From positions 20,366,082-20,430,081 of the forward strand of contig NC_067207.1 in NCBI RefSeq assembly GCF_026262505.1: 64,000 nt of DNA, given 5' to 3'. The translations under genes were made by a program, and so were the position numbers. Below, in pieces: positions 49,702 through 58,617 of the stretch. The notes under the pieces were generated by a model. That model made no database searches, was not told the origin of the DNA, and saw only the letters and a program-made list of their open reading frames with translations. The number at the start of each line of letters is the position of its first letter. Within the stretch, counting starts at the first letter, position 1. This DNA is from Trichomonas vaginalis G3 (taxonomy: Eukaryota > Parabasalia > Trichomonadida > Trichomonadidae).

Positions 49702-50559
49702 ATGTATAGACAAATACCTTTAACTGTTGCGTTCAGTAGTGAAAACCCTGACGTCAAAATAAAGGGGAACAGAGTAACGTTTAAGTTTCCAACAGACTGG
49801 ATTGTGAACATAAATGAAGAGAAGTACATTGGCATAACATCTATGTATATAACACGTGCTTTCAGAAAGGTTGACTTTATACTTCAAGTCGAGATAGAAA
49901 ATGACGAACAGTCTTTAAGCGCCCAAAACATTCACATATACAAATACTTTAAAGACGATACAACATTGTTGCAATGTATGATTTCATTTAATGAAATGTT
50001 CGAGAAAAAGTTTAACATTGAAGTACAAACTTTACAGCCTTTACGTGAGTTTCTTGCACAACTGAAAGAAGAAGGTAGTCAGCCACAACTTATAGACTTT
50101 CATTATGAATTTAATGAAAATGAAGATGGAACTCATGACTGTCAATTCATTGTATTCTCACCATTCAATGAAGTCGCTAAAAAGAAAGAAAATCCATTAC
50201 GTATAAGGTTTCAAATCTCTGAACCCAATGAAGACTTCAAGAATGTTTTCAATTATGATGCAATACTTCCGAGGAAAAATGAATTTTCAAAGATTGTAAC
50301 ACCTGGCATTTGGGATAGAAAGCAAGCTATATTATATTCAAACTTAAGTAAGGGAGTTGAAAATGAGTTCATTGGTCATACAAGAACTTCACCACTTCCT
50401 AACCCTAAATACTATAAATTAACTGGCTTCAATCGTGAGTTTTGGATAGACATGTTCTCCACTCATGACCATAAGTGCCCAGTGTTCTTACCTCCAGATG
50501 GGAAAGATTGTTTATACATTGAAGCACAATTGTTAAACTCTACAATAGCTGTATTGTAA
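49702..50559 (+). CDS. Penton-like minor capsid protein 1 of element 3
   Basis: 285 residues starting MYRQIPLTVAFSSENPDVKI. Conserved with the protein at 61900-62778: FKFPTDWIVNINEEKYIGIT here against YEYPRHWVEYVGGEKAIEIR there, and LPPDGKDCLYIEAQLLNSTI against LPKDGKDGLIIEMILI at the ends. Beta-rich. The penton assignment follows from position in the virion gene cluster and from being the second structural gene of Polintons; it is an inference. Looks whole. Confidence 0.55.
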   Translation: MYRQIPLTVAFSSENPDVKIKGNRVTFKFPTDWIVNINEEKYIGITSMYITRAFRKVDFILQVEIENDEQSLSAQNIHIYKYFKDDTTLLQCMISFNEMFEKKFNIEVQTLQPLREFLAQLKEEGSQPQLIDFHYEFNENEDGTHDCQFIVFSPFNEVAKKKENPLRIRFQISEPNEDFKNVFNYDAILPRKNEFSKIVTPGIWDRKQAILYSNLSKGVENEFIGHTRTSPLPNPKYYKLTGFNREFWIDMFSTHDHKCPVFLPPDGKDCLYIEAQLLNSTIAVL

Positions 50560-50753
50560 AATCTACGCTAGCTTTATTTTTATCACGAATGACCTCATTG
50601 CTGACAAAAATAAATGACCTCATTGCTGACAAAAATAAGCCGCTAGCGGCAAGGGCGAAGCCCATGACCTCAGAACTTCAACTTACGAATAAAGCTTGTT
50701 TTAGTCGTTATTGAAAAGTTGAACTTTTCAGCCTTTACGTGAGTTTCTTGCAC
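50560..50753. repeat. Spacer with short duplications
   Basis: ATGACCTCATTGCTGACAAA occurs twice (50589 and 50615). A 32-base copy of an internal piece of the penton-like gene (CAGCCTTTACGTGAGTTTCT, original at about 50035) lies at 50729-50760 and leads into the repeat array. Confidence 0.75.
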
Positions 50754-51212
50754 AACTGAAGGTGCTACCATGTTACCATGTGCTACCAGGTCATTTAACT
50801 TCTCTGAAAAAGTGTGACAACATGACATTTTGACAACAACACAGGAGGAAGGTAGTTATGAATTATTTTTGAAGAACTGAAGGTGCTACCATGTTACCAT
50901 GTGCTACCAGGTCATTTAACTTCTCTGAAAAAGTGTGACAACATGACATTTTGACAACAGTTCAGGAGGAAGGTAGTTATGAATTATTTTTGAAGAACTG
51001 AAGGTGCTACCATGTTACCATGTGCTACCAGGTCATTTAACTTCTCTGAAAAAGTGTGACAACATGACATTTTGACAACAGTTCAGGAGGAAGGTAGTTA
51101 TGAATTATTTTTGAAGAACTGAAGGTGCTACCATGTTACCATGTGCTACCAGGTCATTTAACTTCTCTGAAAAAGTGTGACAACATGACATTTTGACAAC
51201 AGTTCAGGAAAT
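50754..51212. repeat. 121-bp tandem array upstream of the primase-helicase
   Basis: Four units with starts at 50754, 50875, 50996 and 51117. Each contains AACTGAAGGTGCTACCATGT, GAAAAAGTGTGACAACATGA and GTTCAGGAGGAAGGTAGTTA. The array downstream of the helicase (53619-54059) has the same unit in reverse orientation. Confidence 0.9.
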
Positions 51213-51233
51213 ATGATGCAGCCCAAAAATAAA

Positions 51234-51243
51234 GTTAGTTTTA
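51234..51243 (+). promoter_or_regulatory. GTTAGTTTTA upstream motif
   Basis: 41 bases before the primase-helicase start, preceded by ATAAA. Confidence 0.5.
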
Positions 51244-51274
51244 AAATTATTTTTATTTTTTTATTCCTATATAA

Positions 51275-53587
51275 ATGACAGCAACAAACAACAACAGCAA
51301 CTATATCGTTTCTGATGAAAAAGTTATTGATTCATTAGCTGAGGAATTAGTTGTGGCAGAAACTAAAACCCTCAACGAAAGAATTGGTGAAAACAGGATT
51401 GATTTACATAACTACCTCAAACATGATGGAGGAAGAGGAAGGAAAACTGGTATGGCTTTATTAGTAAATAAAATATCAAATTTAACGATTATAGATGTTG
51501 ATATCAATAAATCGTACAATGATGAACTTAAAGAAACAGTTAGAAAAGACATTTTATCAAAACTTTCGGATAAAGATGTTATCGTTAAAACCGCTTCAGG
51601 AGGTCTTCACATTTATTGCAACACTAATTTCTTCTATGCAGTTTCGAACAGAATGATTAAATGTTATTCCTGCAATGATTATGATATTGATATCATGACT
51701 TCTATGGATGATTCAAAGCGTTCTTTAGTGGTTATGGCTGATTCAAGAGTTCGCAAGAATGCAACAGAACCAATCAATACATACTCATTCATTCGTGGAA
51801 GTTATGATTCAACATTAACTAGAACAGTGAATGATATATTAAATGATTTGAATATTAAGGTAAGAGTTGAACAGAAGAATGAAGAAATAAAGACTATCAT
51901 GAATGAAAACAAAGATGTAAACATTGACGATAAACTAGCTCAGAGCATAGTTGATGGCATCTGTGATTTTGAAGTACATAATGACGGTGGAAACATGAAT
52001 TTAGAAAAAGAAATAACATTATTCACACTGTTTCAAGCTATTAATTCGTTACCGGATCATTTAATTAATGAAGCATACGATAACGTTTATAACTTCTGCA
52101 GTTTAACAGAAAATGCAAAAAGTAATTTTGAAAAAGCACGTGATAGATATGCACATTTAATGACTTCTCCATTTGTTTTAGTGAAGATTCTAAAACTATA
52201 TCAAAAGGAATATTATGATGAATATGTTTTACCTTTATTACGTAAGCCAAAAATAACATTTGATATCAAACTTGATGACTCGTTTTTGATAACAGATATT
52301 AGACGCATGGCTGAAAATCATCAGTATAAAAACAGTTCTGAAGTAATTGAGGATTTATCACGTGTAATCCGTTTTGTAGATTGTGGAAATAAATATTTCA
52401 TTCAAAAGGACTATAATATCCACGACAAAATGAATCAAATATCATTTGTTCTTCAGTCAAACATGAAAGAGTCACTCAAAATGATTAAATTATTTAAAGA
52501 GAAGGTAAAACCATAACAGCATGGGATGTACTACTAAATCAATTGTCTTCATATAACGTTAAGGGTGTTTGCTTTAAAATCTGATTCCCCAGATGTTTTC
52601 TCAACGTTTCAAGGTTATAAATACAACGTTCTCGAAAAACCAGATTACTCAAAAAATTGAGATGTTTATGAATTTCATTAAAGAAGCCATTTGTGATAAT
52701 AACGATGAAGTGTATAAATACCTTCTCGGCTGGATTGCATCAATGATTCAACATCCCGGAATCAAGAATGAAACAGCAATTATTTTGAAAGGACTTCAGG
52801 GAACAGGTAAAAACAGATTTACAGACATTATTTCTGAACTTCTCGCTGGTTATTCATGTAAAAACATTACCGAAATAAGTGAGCTAACGGGTAATTTCAA
52901 TTCAGTAGTTGAAAATAAAATGTTTCTTGTACTTAATGAACTCAAGAATGTGGGTGAAGACAGACTCGCAAACTTCAACGCTTTGAAATCAATTATTACG
53001 GATAATGAGATAAGAATTAATGAAAAGAATCAACCCAGAAGAACTGCTCAGAATGTTGCAAACTTCATTTTCGTAACTAACAACGTCTACCCTGTCAAAA
53101 TTGAAGTTGGAGACAGAAGATACGTAGTTTTAAGAGTTAATGGTAAATTCAAGGGTCAATTTGATTACTTCAAGAATTTAATGGATTCATGCACTAAGGA
53201 ATTTTATGATAATTTACTGACGTATTTTATGCAATATGACCTTTCATCATTTAATGTACGAATCATACCGATGACTGAAGCCAAACAAGATTTAATTGAA
53301 TTATCATCAATCCTTTAGATGTATGGATAAATACACATTATGATGAATTGTGTGCAGGTATGACGTGTGAAAATGCTCTATTCTGCAAACCATCAGACAT
53401 GAAAGACAAAAACTTTCAAATGAGTATTAAGGATAAATGTGATAGGAAACATAGAAGAATAGACGGTAAACAAACATGGTATTATGTTTTGAAAGAAGAA
53501 ATGAAAGGATTATATAAACAGGTTGAACCAAACGATAATGAGGAATCATTTACTGATGATGAAATACCTGTAAATGAAGCTTTATAA
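51275..53587 (+). pseudogene. Primase (AEP) - D5 helicase of element 3
   Basis: The N-terminal part has archaeo-eukaryotic primase-like motifs: LTIIDVDINKSY (two acidic residues) and TASGGLHIYCN (histidine). A long helical middle follows, then a superfamily-3 helicase with GLQGTGKNRFTD, LVLNELKNVGED, FVTNN and GDRRYVVLR. In the family this fusion starts and drives DNA replication. The helicase core is related to those of elements 1 and 2, but the primase part is not seen in them. Broken, with about two breaks. Flanked on both sides by inverted 120-bp arrays. Confidence 0.75.
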
Positions 53588-53618
53588 AGTATGATTGGAA
53601 TTTATTTTTGCATTAATC

Positions 53619-54059
53619 CTGCTGTGTTGTCAAAATGTCATGTTGTCACACTTTTTCAGAGAAGTTAAATGACCTGGTAGCACATGGTAACATGGTAGCA
53701 CCTTCAGTTCTTCAAAAATAATTCATAACTACCTTCCTCCTGTGTTGTTGTCAAAATGTCATGTTGTCAACATGGTAACATGGTAGCACCTTCAGTTCTT
53801 CAAAAATAATTCATAACTACCTTCCTCCTGTGTTGTTGTCAAAATGTCATGTTGTCAACATGGTAACATGGTAGCACCTTCAGTTCTTCAAAAATAATTC
53901 ATAACTACCTTCCTCCTGAACTGTTGTCAAAATGTCATGTTGTCTCATTTTTTCAGAGAAGTTAAATGACCTGGTAGCACATGGTAACATGGTAGCACCT
54001 TCAGTTCTTCAAAAATAATTCATAACTACCTTCCTCCTGTGTTGTTGTCAAAATGTCAT
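53619..54059. repeat. 120-bp tandem array downstream of the primase-helicase
   Basis: About five units in the orientation opposite to the array at 50754. Two units are shortened (53750-53860), lacking the middle third. The first follows the helicase stop codon by about 30 bases. Confidence 0.85.
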
Positions 54060-54428
54060 GAAAATATAACAAGCATAACGAGGTGAAGCCCACATTGCTA
54101 CAGCATTTACTAAAAGTCTATGAACATAATAACCTTTCAAACCAGGAGCCAAATTTTTACGATTTTCGAATGGAATCTCTTCCCTCGGTTTTCCGAGGGA
54201 AGCAATCATATGAGGAAATTCTTCTAAAAGTTCTTTAGCCTGTTGGTTTTCAAACCAATGATATGCTTGCTTTGTAGAAAGAAGAGCATTCATTATACTT
54301 TGCATTTGGTACATGTCGTCTTTGACTGAACGAATGAGTCTCAATTGTTTGTTATACTGTATGTATTCGTATTCTTCATTTATGACTTCATGAACGATAG
54401 CAGTTGTTGTGTTCTCTAATGTTGACAT
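54048..54428 (-). CDS. KilA-N-like protein, short form
   Basis: Residues 1-60 are helical, then the KilA-N-type stretch APGLKGYYVHRLLVNAVAMW and ASPRYACYIF. It resembles the C-terminal half of the domain in the protein at 56612-57277 (GIYIHPDLVHFVAEWCSVKY). KilA-N proteins bind DNA in large viruses and phages. Its 3' end runs into the 120-bp array. The palindromic CCCTCGGTTTTCCGAGGG lies in the gene and recurs as a relic at 37795-37860. GTTAGTTTTT lies 48 bases upstream. Confidence 0.6.
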   Translation of the reverse strand: MSTLENTTTAIVHEVINEEYEYIQYNKQLRLIRSVKDDMYQMQSIMNALLSTKQAYHWFENQQAKELLEEFPHMIASLGKPREEIPFENRKNLAPGLKGYYVHRLLVNAVAMWASPRYACYIFMTF

Positions 54429-54467
54429 ATCTGTCTTTACATACAGGATAAAAAAATAAATAAAATA

Positions 54468-54476
54468 AAAACTAAC
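54468..54476 (-). promoter_or_regulatory. GTTAGTTTT upstream motif
   Basis: 48 bases before the KilA-N-like start, preceded by ATAAA and followed by TTTATTTTTTTATCCTGTATG. Confidence 0.5.
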
Positions 54477-54534
54477 TTTATTTTTTTGAGATAAACACTA
54501 TTTCTTCACAACATTAAATTTTATCCTGTATGAA

Positions 54535-54909
54535 ATGACTTTAAAAAGATTATTGACTGACTTCGAATACTATCTCATTGACGCACTGACAGACCCTCAA
54601 AACTGTGTTGAAAGTTCTTTAAGCTTTAAGATTGAAGGTACGACGCATTTTGTCTTCACTTACGTATTGAAAGAATATGACCGTTATCATAACGAAGTGA
54701 ATCAAACACTAATAAAATTTGTAGATAAAAAATTGGTTAACAATGAATATTTTAAACGTGAAGACCCAAACACTGCTGGAGATGATGAAGAATACAGACA
54801 AGTTATTGAAAAAAATAACGCAAGATTAGATGCAATAGAAAAGAAGTTTAATGAATGTCTTACAAACACGTATGAATATCTTATGCAGTGGGAAGCCAGA
54901 TGGAAATAA
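54535..54909 (+). CDS. 124-residue unknown protein conserved in elements 2 and 3
   Basis: Starts MTLKRLLTDFEYYLIDALTD. Homologous to the protein remains at 36341-36784. The C-terminal half is a helix with heptads (VIEKNNARLDAIEKKFNECL). Divergent from the KilA-N-like gene with 106 bases between. Looks whole. Function unknown. Confidence 0.55.
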   Translation: MTLKRLLTDFEYYLIDALTDPQNCVESSLSFKIEGTTHFVFTYVLKEYDRYHNEVNQTLIKFVDKKLVNNEYFKREDPNTAGDDEEYRQVIEKNNARLDAIEKKFNECLTNTYEYLMQWEARWK

Positions 54910-54950
54910 ATTTACGTCAAATATGCAATTTATAAAATCTTATGTCGACA

Positions 54951-55022
54951 GGCTACGTAGCACAGTGGTCTAAGGTGGTGTTATGGAGGGTCAAGGTCTG
55001 TGGTTCGAACCGCGACAGCGCC
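54951..55022 (+). tRNA. tRNA-like sequence with Pol III boxes
   Basis: A-box TAGCACAGTGG (54958-54968), B-box GGTTCGAAC (55002-55010) and T4 runs at 55025 and 55033. The AGTGGTCTAAGG D-loop resembles leucine/serine tRNAs. Acceptor pairing is poor (about four of seven), and I cannot draw a standard anticodon arm, so it is a tRNA relic or a Pol III transcribed tRNA-like RNA. Confidence 0.4.
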
Positions 55023-55088
55023 GTATTTTCTTATTTTCTTTATTTGTCTTGTTTGTCGTGAATAAAAAGTGTCATAAAAGTGCTCTAT

Positions 55089-55149
55089 CTTCCACGGGAA
55101 TAAATAAAAAATTTACTTTATTTCTTCTTTATTTCTTTGTTCCCGTGGA
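55089..55149. repeat. Inverted repeat CTTCCACGGGAA / TTCCCGTGGAAG
   Basis: Perfect 12-base arms around a 36-base AT-rich loop. A third partial copy, CTCGTGGAAGC, lies at 55233. Just upstream is AAAAAGTGTCATAAAAGTG (55066), the element 2 type promoter motif. Confidence 0.7.
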
Positions 55150-55271
55150 AGAAGGGTTTTGCTGTTTTTTCTCAGCCGAAATCAATGATTTTTTCATTTT
55201 TGGAATCCTTAGCGAATGAGGAATCTTTTCTCTCGTGGAAGCTTTGACCTAAAATATAATTTAGGTGAAGA

Positions 55272-55440
55272 GGTGAGATGTCACCTGTTTTCTCACCTCT
55301 TTTTTCACCCTCGTGACTTTGTCATAACTTCTTCGTAAATGCTTTGTCATAACTTCTTCGTAAATGCTTTGTCATAACTTCTTCGTAAATGAGTGTAAAT
55401 GACCAAAAATATATTATAGGTGAAGAGGTGAGATGTCACC
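55272..55440. repeat. Two hairpins GGTGAGATGTCACC with satellite between
   Basis: Copies at 55272-55285 and 55427-55440, both with the same off-centre change (ATG for ATC). Between them lie three 25-base satellite units (TAACTTCTTCGTAAATGCTT) identical in type to the element 1 satellite. Confidence 0.85.
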
Positions 55441-55504
55441 TCTTTTTTCACCTAATTTCTCACCCTCATGAATTTTCATGAATTTTTTAAGATAGAAAAA
55501 TAAC

Positions 55505-55514
55505 GTTAGTTTTA
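55505..55514 (+). promoter_or_regulatory. GTTAGTTTTA upstream motif
   Basis: 44 bases before the 321-residue gene; the stretch up to the ATG (TTTATTTTTTTATTTTGTAT) is nearly the same as before both KilA-N genes. Confidence 0.5.
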
Positions 55515-55548
55515 TTTTTATTTATTTTTTTATTTTGTATGTAAAGAT

Positions 55549-56514
55549 ATGATTTCAACAATCGGCACAACAACAATTCAAGCCGCGAACGGCGGGACTC
55601 TGTCCACAACAACTTCACCAAACTCGTTAGTCATGAATCCAACATCTATGTTAGTAGAGATGAAAAGCTTCATTCCTTCTTCATATACTTTTGAAACAAA
55701 AATCCAGAAGATAAAGCAAGAACTTTTAACAAGTAATTTAGACTGTAGTGCGAAAGATGAAACAAATGAACAGTATCTTTATGAAATGCAGGACATTATT
55801 GACCATTTACCTAAATTGCCTGAAATTCAGCAACAAAAACTCACTATTCCTGAATTCGATGAAATAGAAGTGAAACCAACTGACTCAGTAGAAATAAAGA
55901 AGTTCATTCGAAAGGTAAACTATGAGTTTCTAGGATTTCATTGCAACCATAAGGTTATGGACAAAGATTGCGATATGGTATATAAGAATGTTTCTGACAT
56001 ATATAAATCCGGGGAGTTTAAGACCTACGATAACTTTGTTTCGTTAGTTGCTGAATGTGTATGGCAGATAAGAGATAAAGATAGAAGAGGTAAGGTATGG
56101 AATGAACAGATAAGACCCGCTATGTTTGAGATGAAGAGAGCAATTGACGCCTTGGTTGTTTTAGCAGGTAAGGTTTCAATGTATAACGCAAAAATGAATC
56201 CGCAATGTTCTAAATGTAAAGCAGCAATTAGGAAATATAACTACTCCGTCAAAGAGATAGAAAGAATGCGAAACGACTATGCAGACTTAAAGAAAGAAGC
56301 AGAAAAGCCAGCAGAAAATAAAATGGACATGTTAGCATTTCTGAACAAAAACTATCCAACTGCTGACGATTTCCTTCTATCTGACGTCAAGAAGAAATAT
56401 AAAGAAACTTTCGGCATTGTTAAAACTTTTGACATACTGACAGAAGAAATAGAAGCTACGAAATTGTTTAGGATTTCAAATATACATCGTACAATTCATG
56501 TAAAACGCTTGTGA
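55549..56514 (+). CDS. Conserved 321-residue Polinton protein
   Basis: Close paralogue of 38093-39007 with an N-terminal extension (MISTIGTTTIQAANGG). It shares HCNHKVMDKDCDMVYKN, PQCSKCKAAIRKYNYSVKEI and the C-terminal FGIVKTFDILTEEIEATKLF. Predominantly helical. Function unknown. The strong conservation between elements of different age suggests a core role, and its GTTAG promoter places it with the replication genes. Looks whole. Confidence 0.7.
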   Translation: MISTIGTTTIQAANGGTLSTTTSPNSLVMNPTSMLVEMKSFIPSSYTFETKIQKIKQELLTSNLDCSAKDETNEQYLYEMQDIIDHLPKLPEIQQQKLTIPEFDEIEVKPTDSVEIKKFIRKVNYEFLGFHCNHKVMDKDCDMVYKNVSDIYKSGEFKTYDNFVSLVAECVWQIRDKDRRGKVWNEQIRPAMFEMKRAIDALVVLAGKVSMYNAKMNPQCSKCKAAIRKYNYSVKEIERMRNDYADLKKEAEKPAENKMDMLAFLNKNYPTADDFLLSDVKKKYKETFGIVKTFDILTEEIEATKLFRISNIHRTIHVKRL

Positions 56515-56546
56515 AAAACTGGGGTGAGAAAACAGGTGAGAAAACG

Positions 56547-56560
56547 GGTGACATCTCACC
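56547..56560. repeat. Hairpin GGTGACATCTCACC
   Basis: Between the convergent ends of the 321-residue and KilA-N genes, preceded by two direct GGTGAGAAAAC units. It is the reverse complement of the 55272 variant. Confidence 0.8.
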
Positions 56561-56611
56561 TCTTCACCTAAACATTATTTTTATTGAATTCAATAAAAAT
56601 AAATGGTTCAT

Positions 56612-57277
56612 TTACTCACAATATTTTTGTACAAAACGACCCCAAACTTTTAACTTCTTTTCTGCAGCTTCAAATGCTATCTTAGCGAGTTCATATTCTC
56701 TAAATTCTCTCTTTAAATCTTCTTGTTCCCATTGGTCTAGTTCGTATGGAGAATCTCTATAACCATAATATATCTCACGTTCATGTTCTAATTGTTTTTC
56801 ACACATTTTTCCAACTTCTTCTTCGAACAAAGGTTTAGCATTCTCCACTGTATCTTCGAGTTCTTCTTCATCTAACTTCTCATGAACTTTCTTGTCTATG
56901 GAGTCCATAATATCTTTGACATAAAATGCATACTTTACAGAGCACCATTCAGCAACAAAATGAACGAGGTCAGGATGTATGTAAATACCTTTGAATTCAT
57001 TTATAACACCCTTTGTAAGCTCATAAAATGCTTGTTTTGAGGTCGAGCCACTTTTGGCTCCACCGTATTCTTTCAACCAAAACTCAAGAATTTCCTGCAT
57101 TTTAGCACTATTGAGAAATCTGTTTAAATGGTTTAACTTTCCCGCTTCTCTTGCCATCTTTGTTGCATTAATGTAACCATCCTTGTCTCTACGTAAGACT
57201 TCAATACCGTTATAAGTGCCTTTTGTGAATGTTTCGCCATTAGATTTGTTAGTGAATGTTTTTGCTTCGACTGACAT
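56612..57277 (-). CDS. KilA-N domain protein
   Basis: 221 residues from MSVEAKTFTNKSNGETF; a longer frame needs TTG. The KilA-N domain spans residues about 15-125: TYNGIEVLRRDKDGYINATK, LNHLNRFLNSAKMQEILEF, GGAKSGSTSKQAFYEL and IYIHPDLVHFVAEWCSVKYA. The C-terminal half is acidic and helical. Such proteins bind DNA and are thought to act as viral regulators. The GTTAGTTTTA motif lies 48 bases upstream. A fragment of this gene is present at 39165-39225 in element 2. Looks whole. Confidence 0.75.
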   Translation of the reverse strand: MSVEAKTFTNKSNGETFTKGTYNGIEVLRRDKDGYINATKMAREAGKLNHLNRFLNSAKMQEILEFWLKEYGGAKSGSTSKQAFYELTKGVINEFKGIYIHPDLVHFVAEWCSVKYAFYVKDIMDSIDKKVHEKLDEEELEDTVENAKPLFEEEVGKMCEKQLEHEREIYYGYRDSPYELDQWEQEDLKREFREYELAKIAFEAAEKKLKVWGRFVQKYCE

Positions 57278-57316
57278 TTCTGTTCTTACATACAAAATAA
57301 AAAATAAATAAAAATA

Positions 57317-57325
57317 AAACTAACA
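57317..57325 (-). promoter_or_regulatory. GTTAGTTTTA upstream motif
   Basis: 48 bases before the KilA-N start, preceded by AATAAT as at 46840. Confidence 0.5.
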
Positions 57326-57389
57326 TTATTTTTGGTCTTTTGTGAAAATTCATGAAAATTCAAGAGGTGAGAAAACAGGTGAGAAAACA

Positions 57390-57403
57390 GGTGATATCTC
57401 ACC
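57390..57403. repeat. Hairpin GGTGATATCTCACC
   Basis: Between the KilA-N start region and the integrase 3' end; preceded by two GGTGAGAAAAC units and followed by ACTTCACCTAAATTTATTTT. Confidence 0.75.
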
Positions 57404-57512
57404 ACTTCACCTAAATTTATTTTTGGTGTAAATTTATGACAAAAATAAATGGTACCATTAATAATTCCATGACTGTTCTCGTTCATGTCTGATTTACATC
57501 CAACGAAAAAGT

Positions 57513-58598
57513 TTAGAAGAATTTTCTTATTCTTTCTGGCATATTTTTGTCTTTCCAGTACTCCCGCTCTAATGGTCCCAGATGTGTTGGCTTCGACTCT
57601 CTCAAGTTCTTAGATGGTATAACATCTTCAACGCCTCCTTCATATCTTACTTTATAAGTGTCATCGTTTGTGTTATAGCCAAGTATTTCAATAACCACTC
57701 CTCGCTTTGCTTCGTCAATGGTTTCAGCAAGTTTGCCATTACTACTTTCAACTAATTTATGACAAGGGTAAAATGCTATGGAGTCGTCAGCAGCTTTTAT
57801 AAGATATCCATTACCTTGTGTAGAGTCTACGATATAATAATTTCGACTTAACCTTAAACGTTTCTTTGTCAACGGTTTGTCGTCAAGAACTACACGAACT
57901 TTTGTACCAGGAATGAGGGTAAATTGTGTTGAATTTCTGATATTTTGTGTTTGGCTTCGTTTCTTTTGTATATACTTTTCTTCTTGTTGTTGTGTCATTG
58001 AATTTGGTGTATGTCCTGTTGTAGAATGTGTTGAGGAATTATATACTTCGAGAAAATGTTTCATTGTTTCTTCGGTAAAGTCTCGCTCTTGATTTAAATC
58101 TCTGAGAGTCCTTATGAAGCGGTTAATGATACCGAGTATGTTATGGTTATGGTCTTCAGTAGTGTAGTGAGTTATGTTATGCTTAATGAGAAATTCTGTG
58201 ATTTCGTTGCTGAGGTATGCACTGTCTTGGTCTGATGTTAAAGTACTTGGGTTATGTTCTGCTACAAACTTTTGTAAAACTCTTAACACTTCACGAGTTC
58301 CTTTATTTTTCATTGGATATGCATATGCTTTACGAGTGTTAACATTTATGAAGATGAGGAATGGTTTATGACCACATTTTCTGCTTTGAATGAGAGTGTC
58401 AAATTGGTATGCGTCAGGAGTGTTGGAGTAAATTGGTAAAAAGTAGTCGTAAGGGTTTATTTTTGTTTGATGTACAACATTTTTGTCAAAGAACCTTTTC
58501 ACTTCAGCTCTGTTAGTAAATCCCCGACTCTTTGCAGCTTCATTGAACTTCTTAAATGACCTCCATGGATGTTGTTCGAATACTTCTTTCAAGCTCAT
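57513..58598 (-). CDS. Retroviral-type (rve) integrase
   Basis: 361 residues. The catalytic core lies at about residues 55-200: DAYQFDTLIQSRKCGHKPFL, NVNTRKAYAYPMKNKGT, LTSDQDSAYLS and the following helix GIINRFIRTLRDLN. The C-terminal part has an SH3/chromo-like stretch (VIEILGYNTNDDTYKVRYEG). This enzyme inserts Polintons into chromosomes and makes a 6-base target duplication in the family. One open frame. No integrase was found in elements 1 and 2 within the window. Confidence 0.8.
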   Translation of the reverse strand: MSLKEVFEQHPWRSFKKFNEAAKSRGFTNRAEVKRFFDKNVVHQTKINPYDYFLPIYSNTPDAYQFDTLIQSRKCGHKPFLIFINVNTRKAYAYPMKNKGTREVLRVLQKFVAEHNPSTLTSDQDSAYLSNEITEFLIKHNITHYTTEDHNHNILGIINRFIRTLRDLNQERDFTEETMKHFLEVYNSSTHSTTGHTPNSMTQQQEEKYIQKKRSQTQNIRNSTQFTLIPGTKVRVVLDDKPLTKKRLRLSRNYYIVDSTQGNGYLIKAADDSIAFYPCHKLVESSNGKLAETIDEAKRGVVIEILGYNTNDDTYKVRYEGGVEDVIPSKNLRESKPTHLGPLEREYWKDKNMPERIRKFF

Positions 58599-58617
58599 TT
58601 ATGTAAAGTTAAAGATT

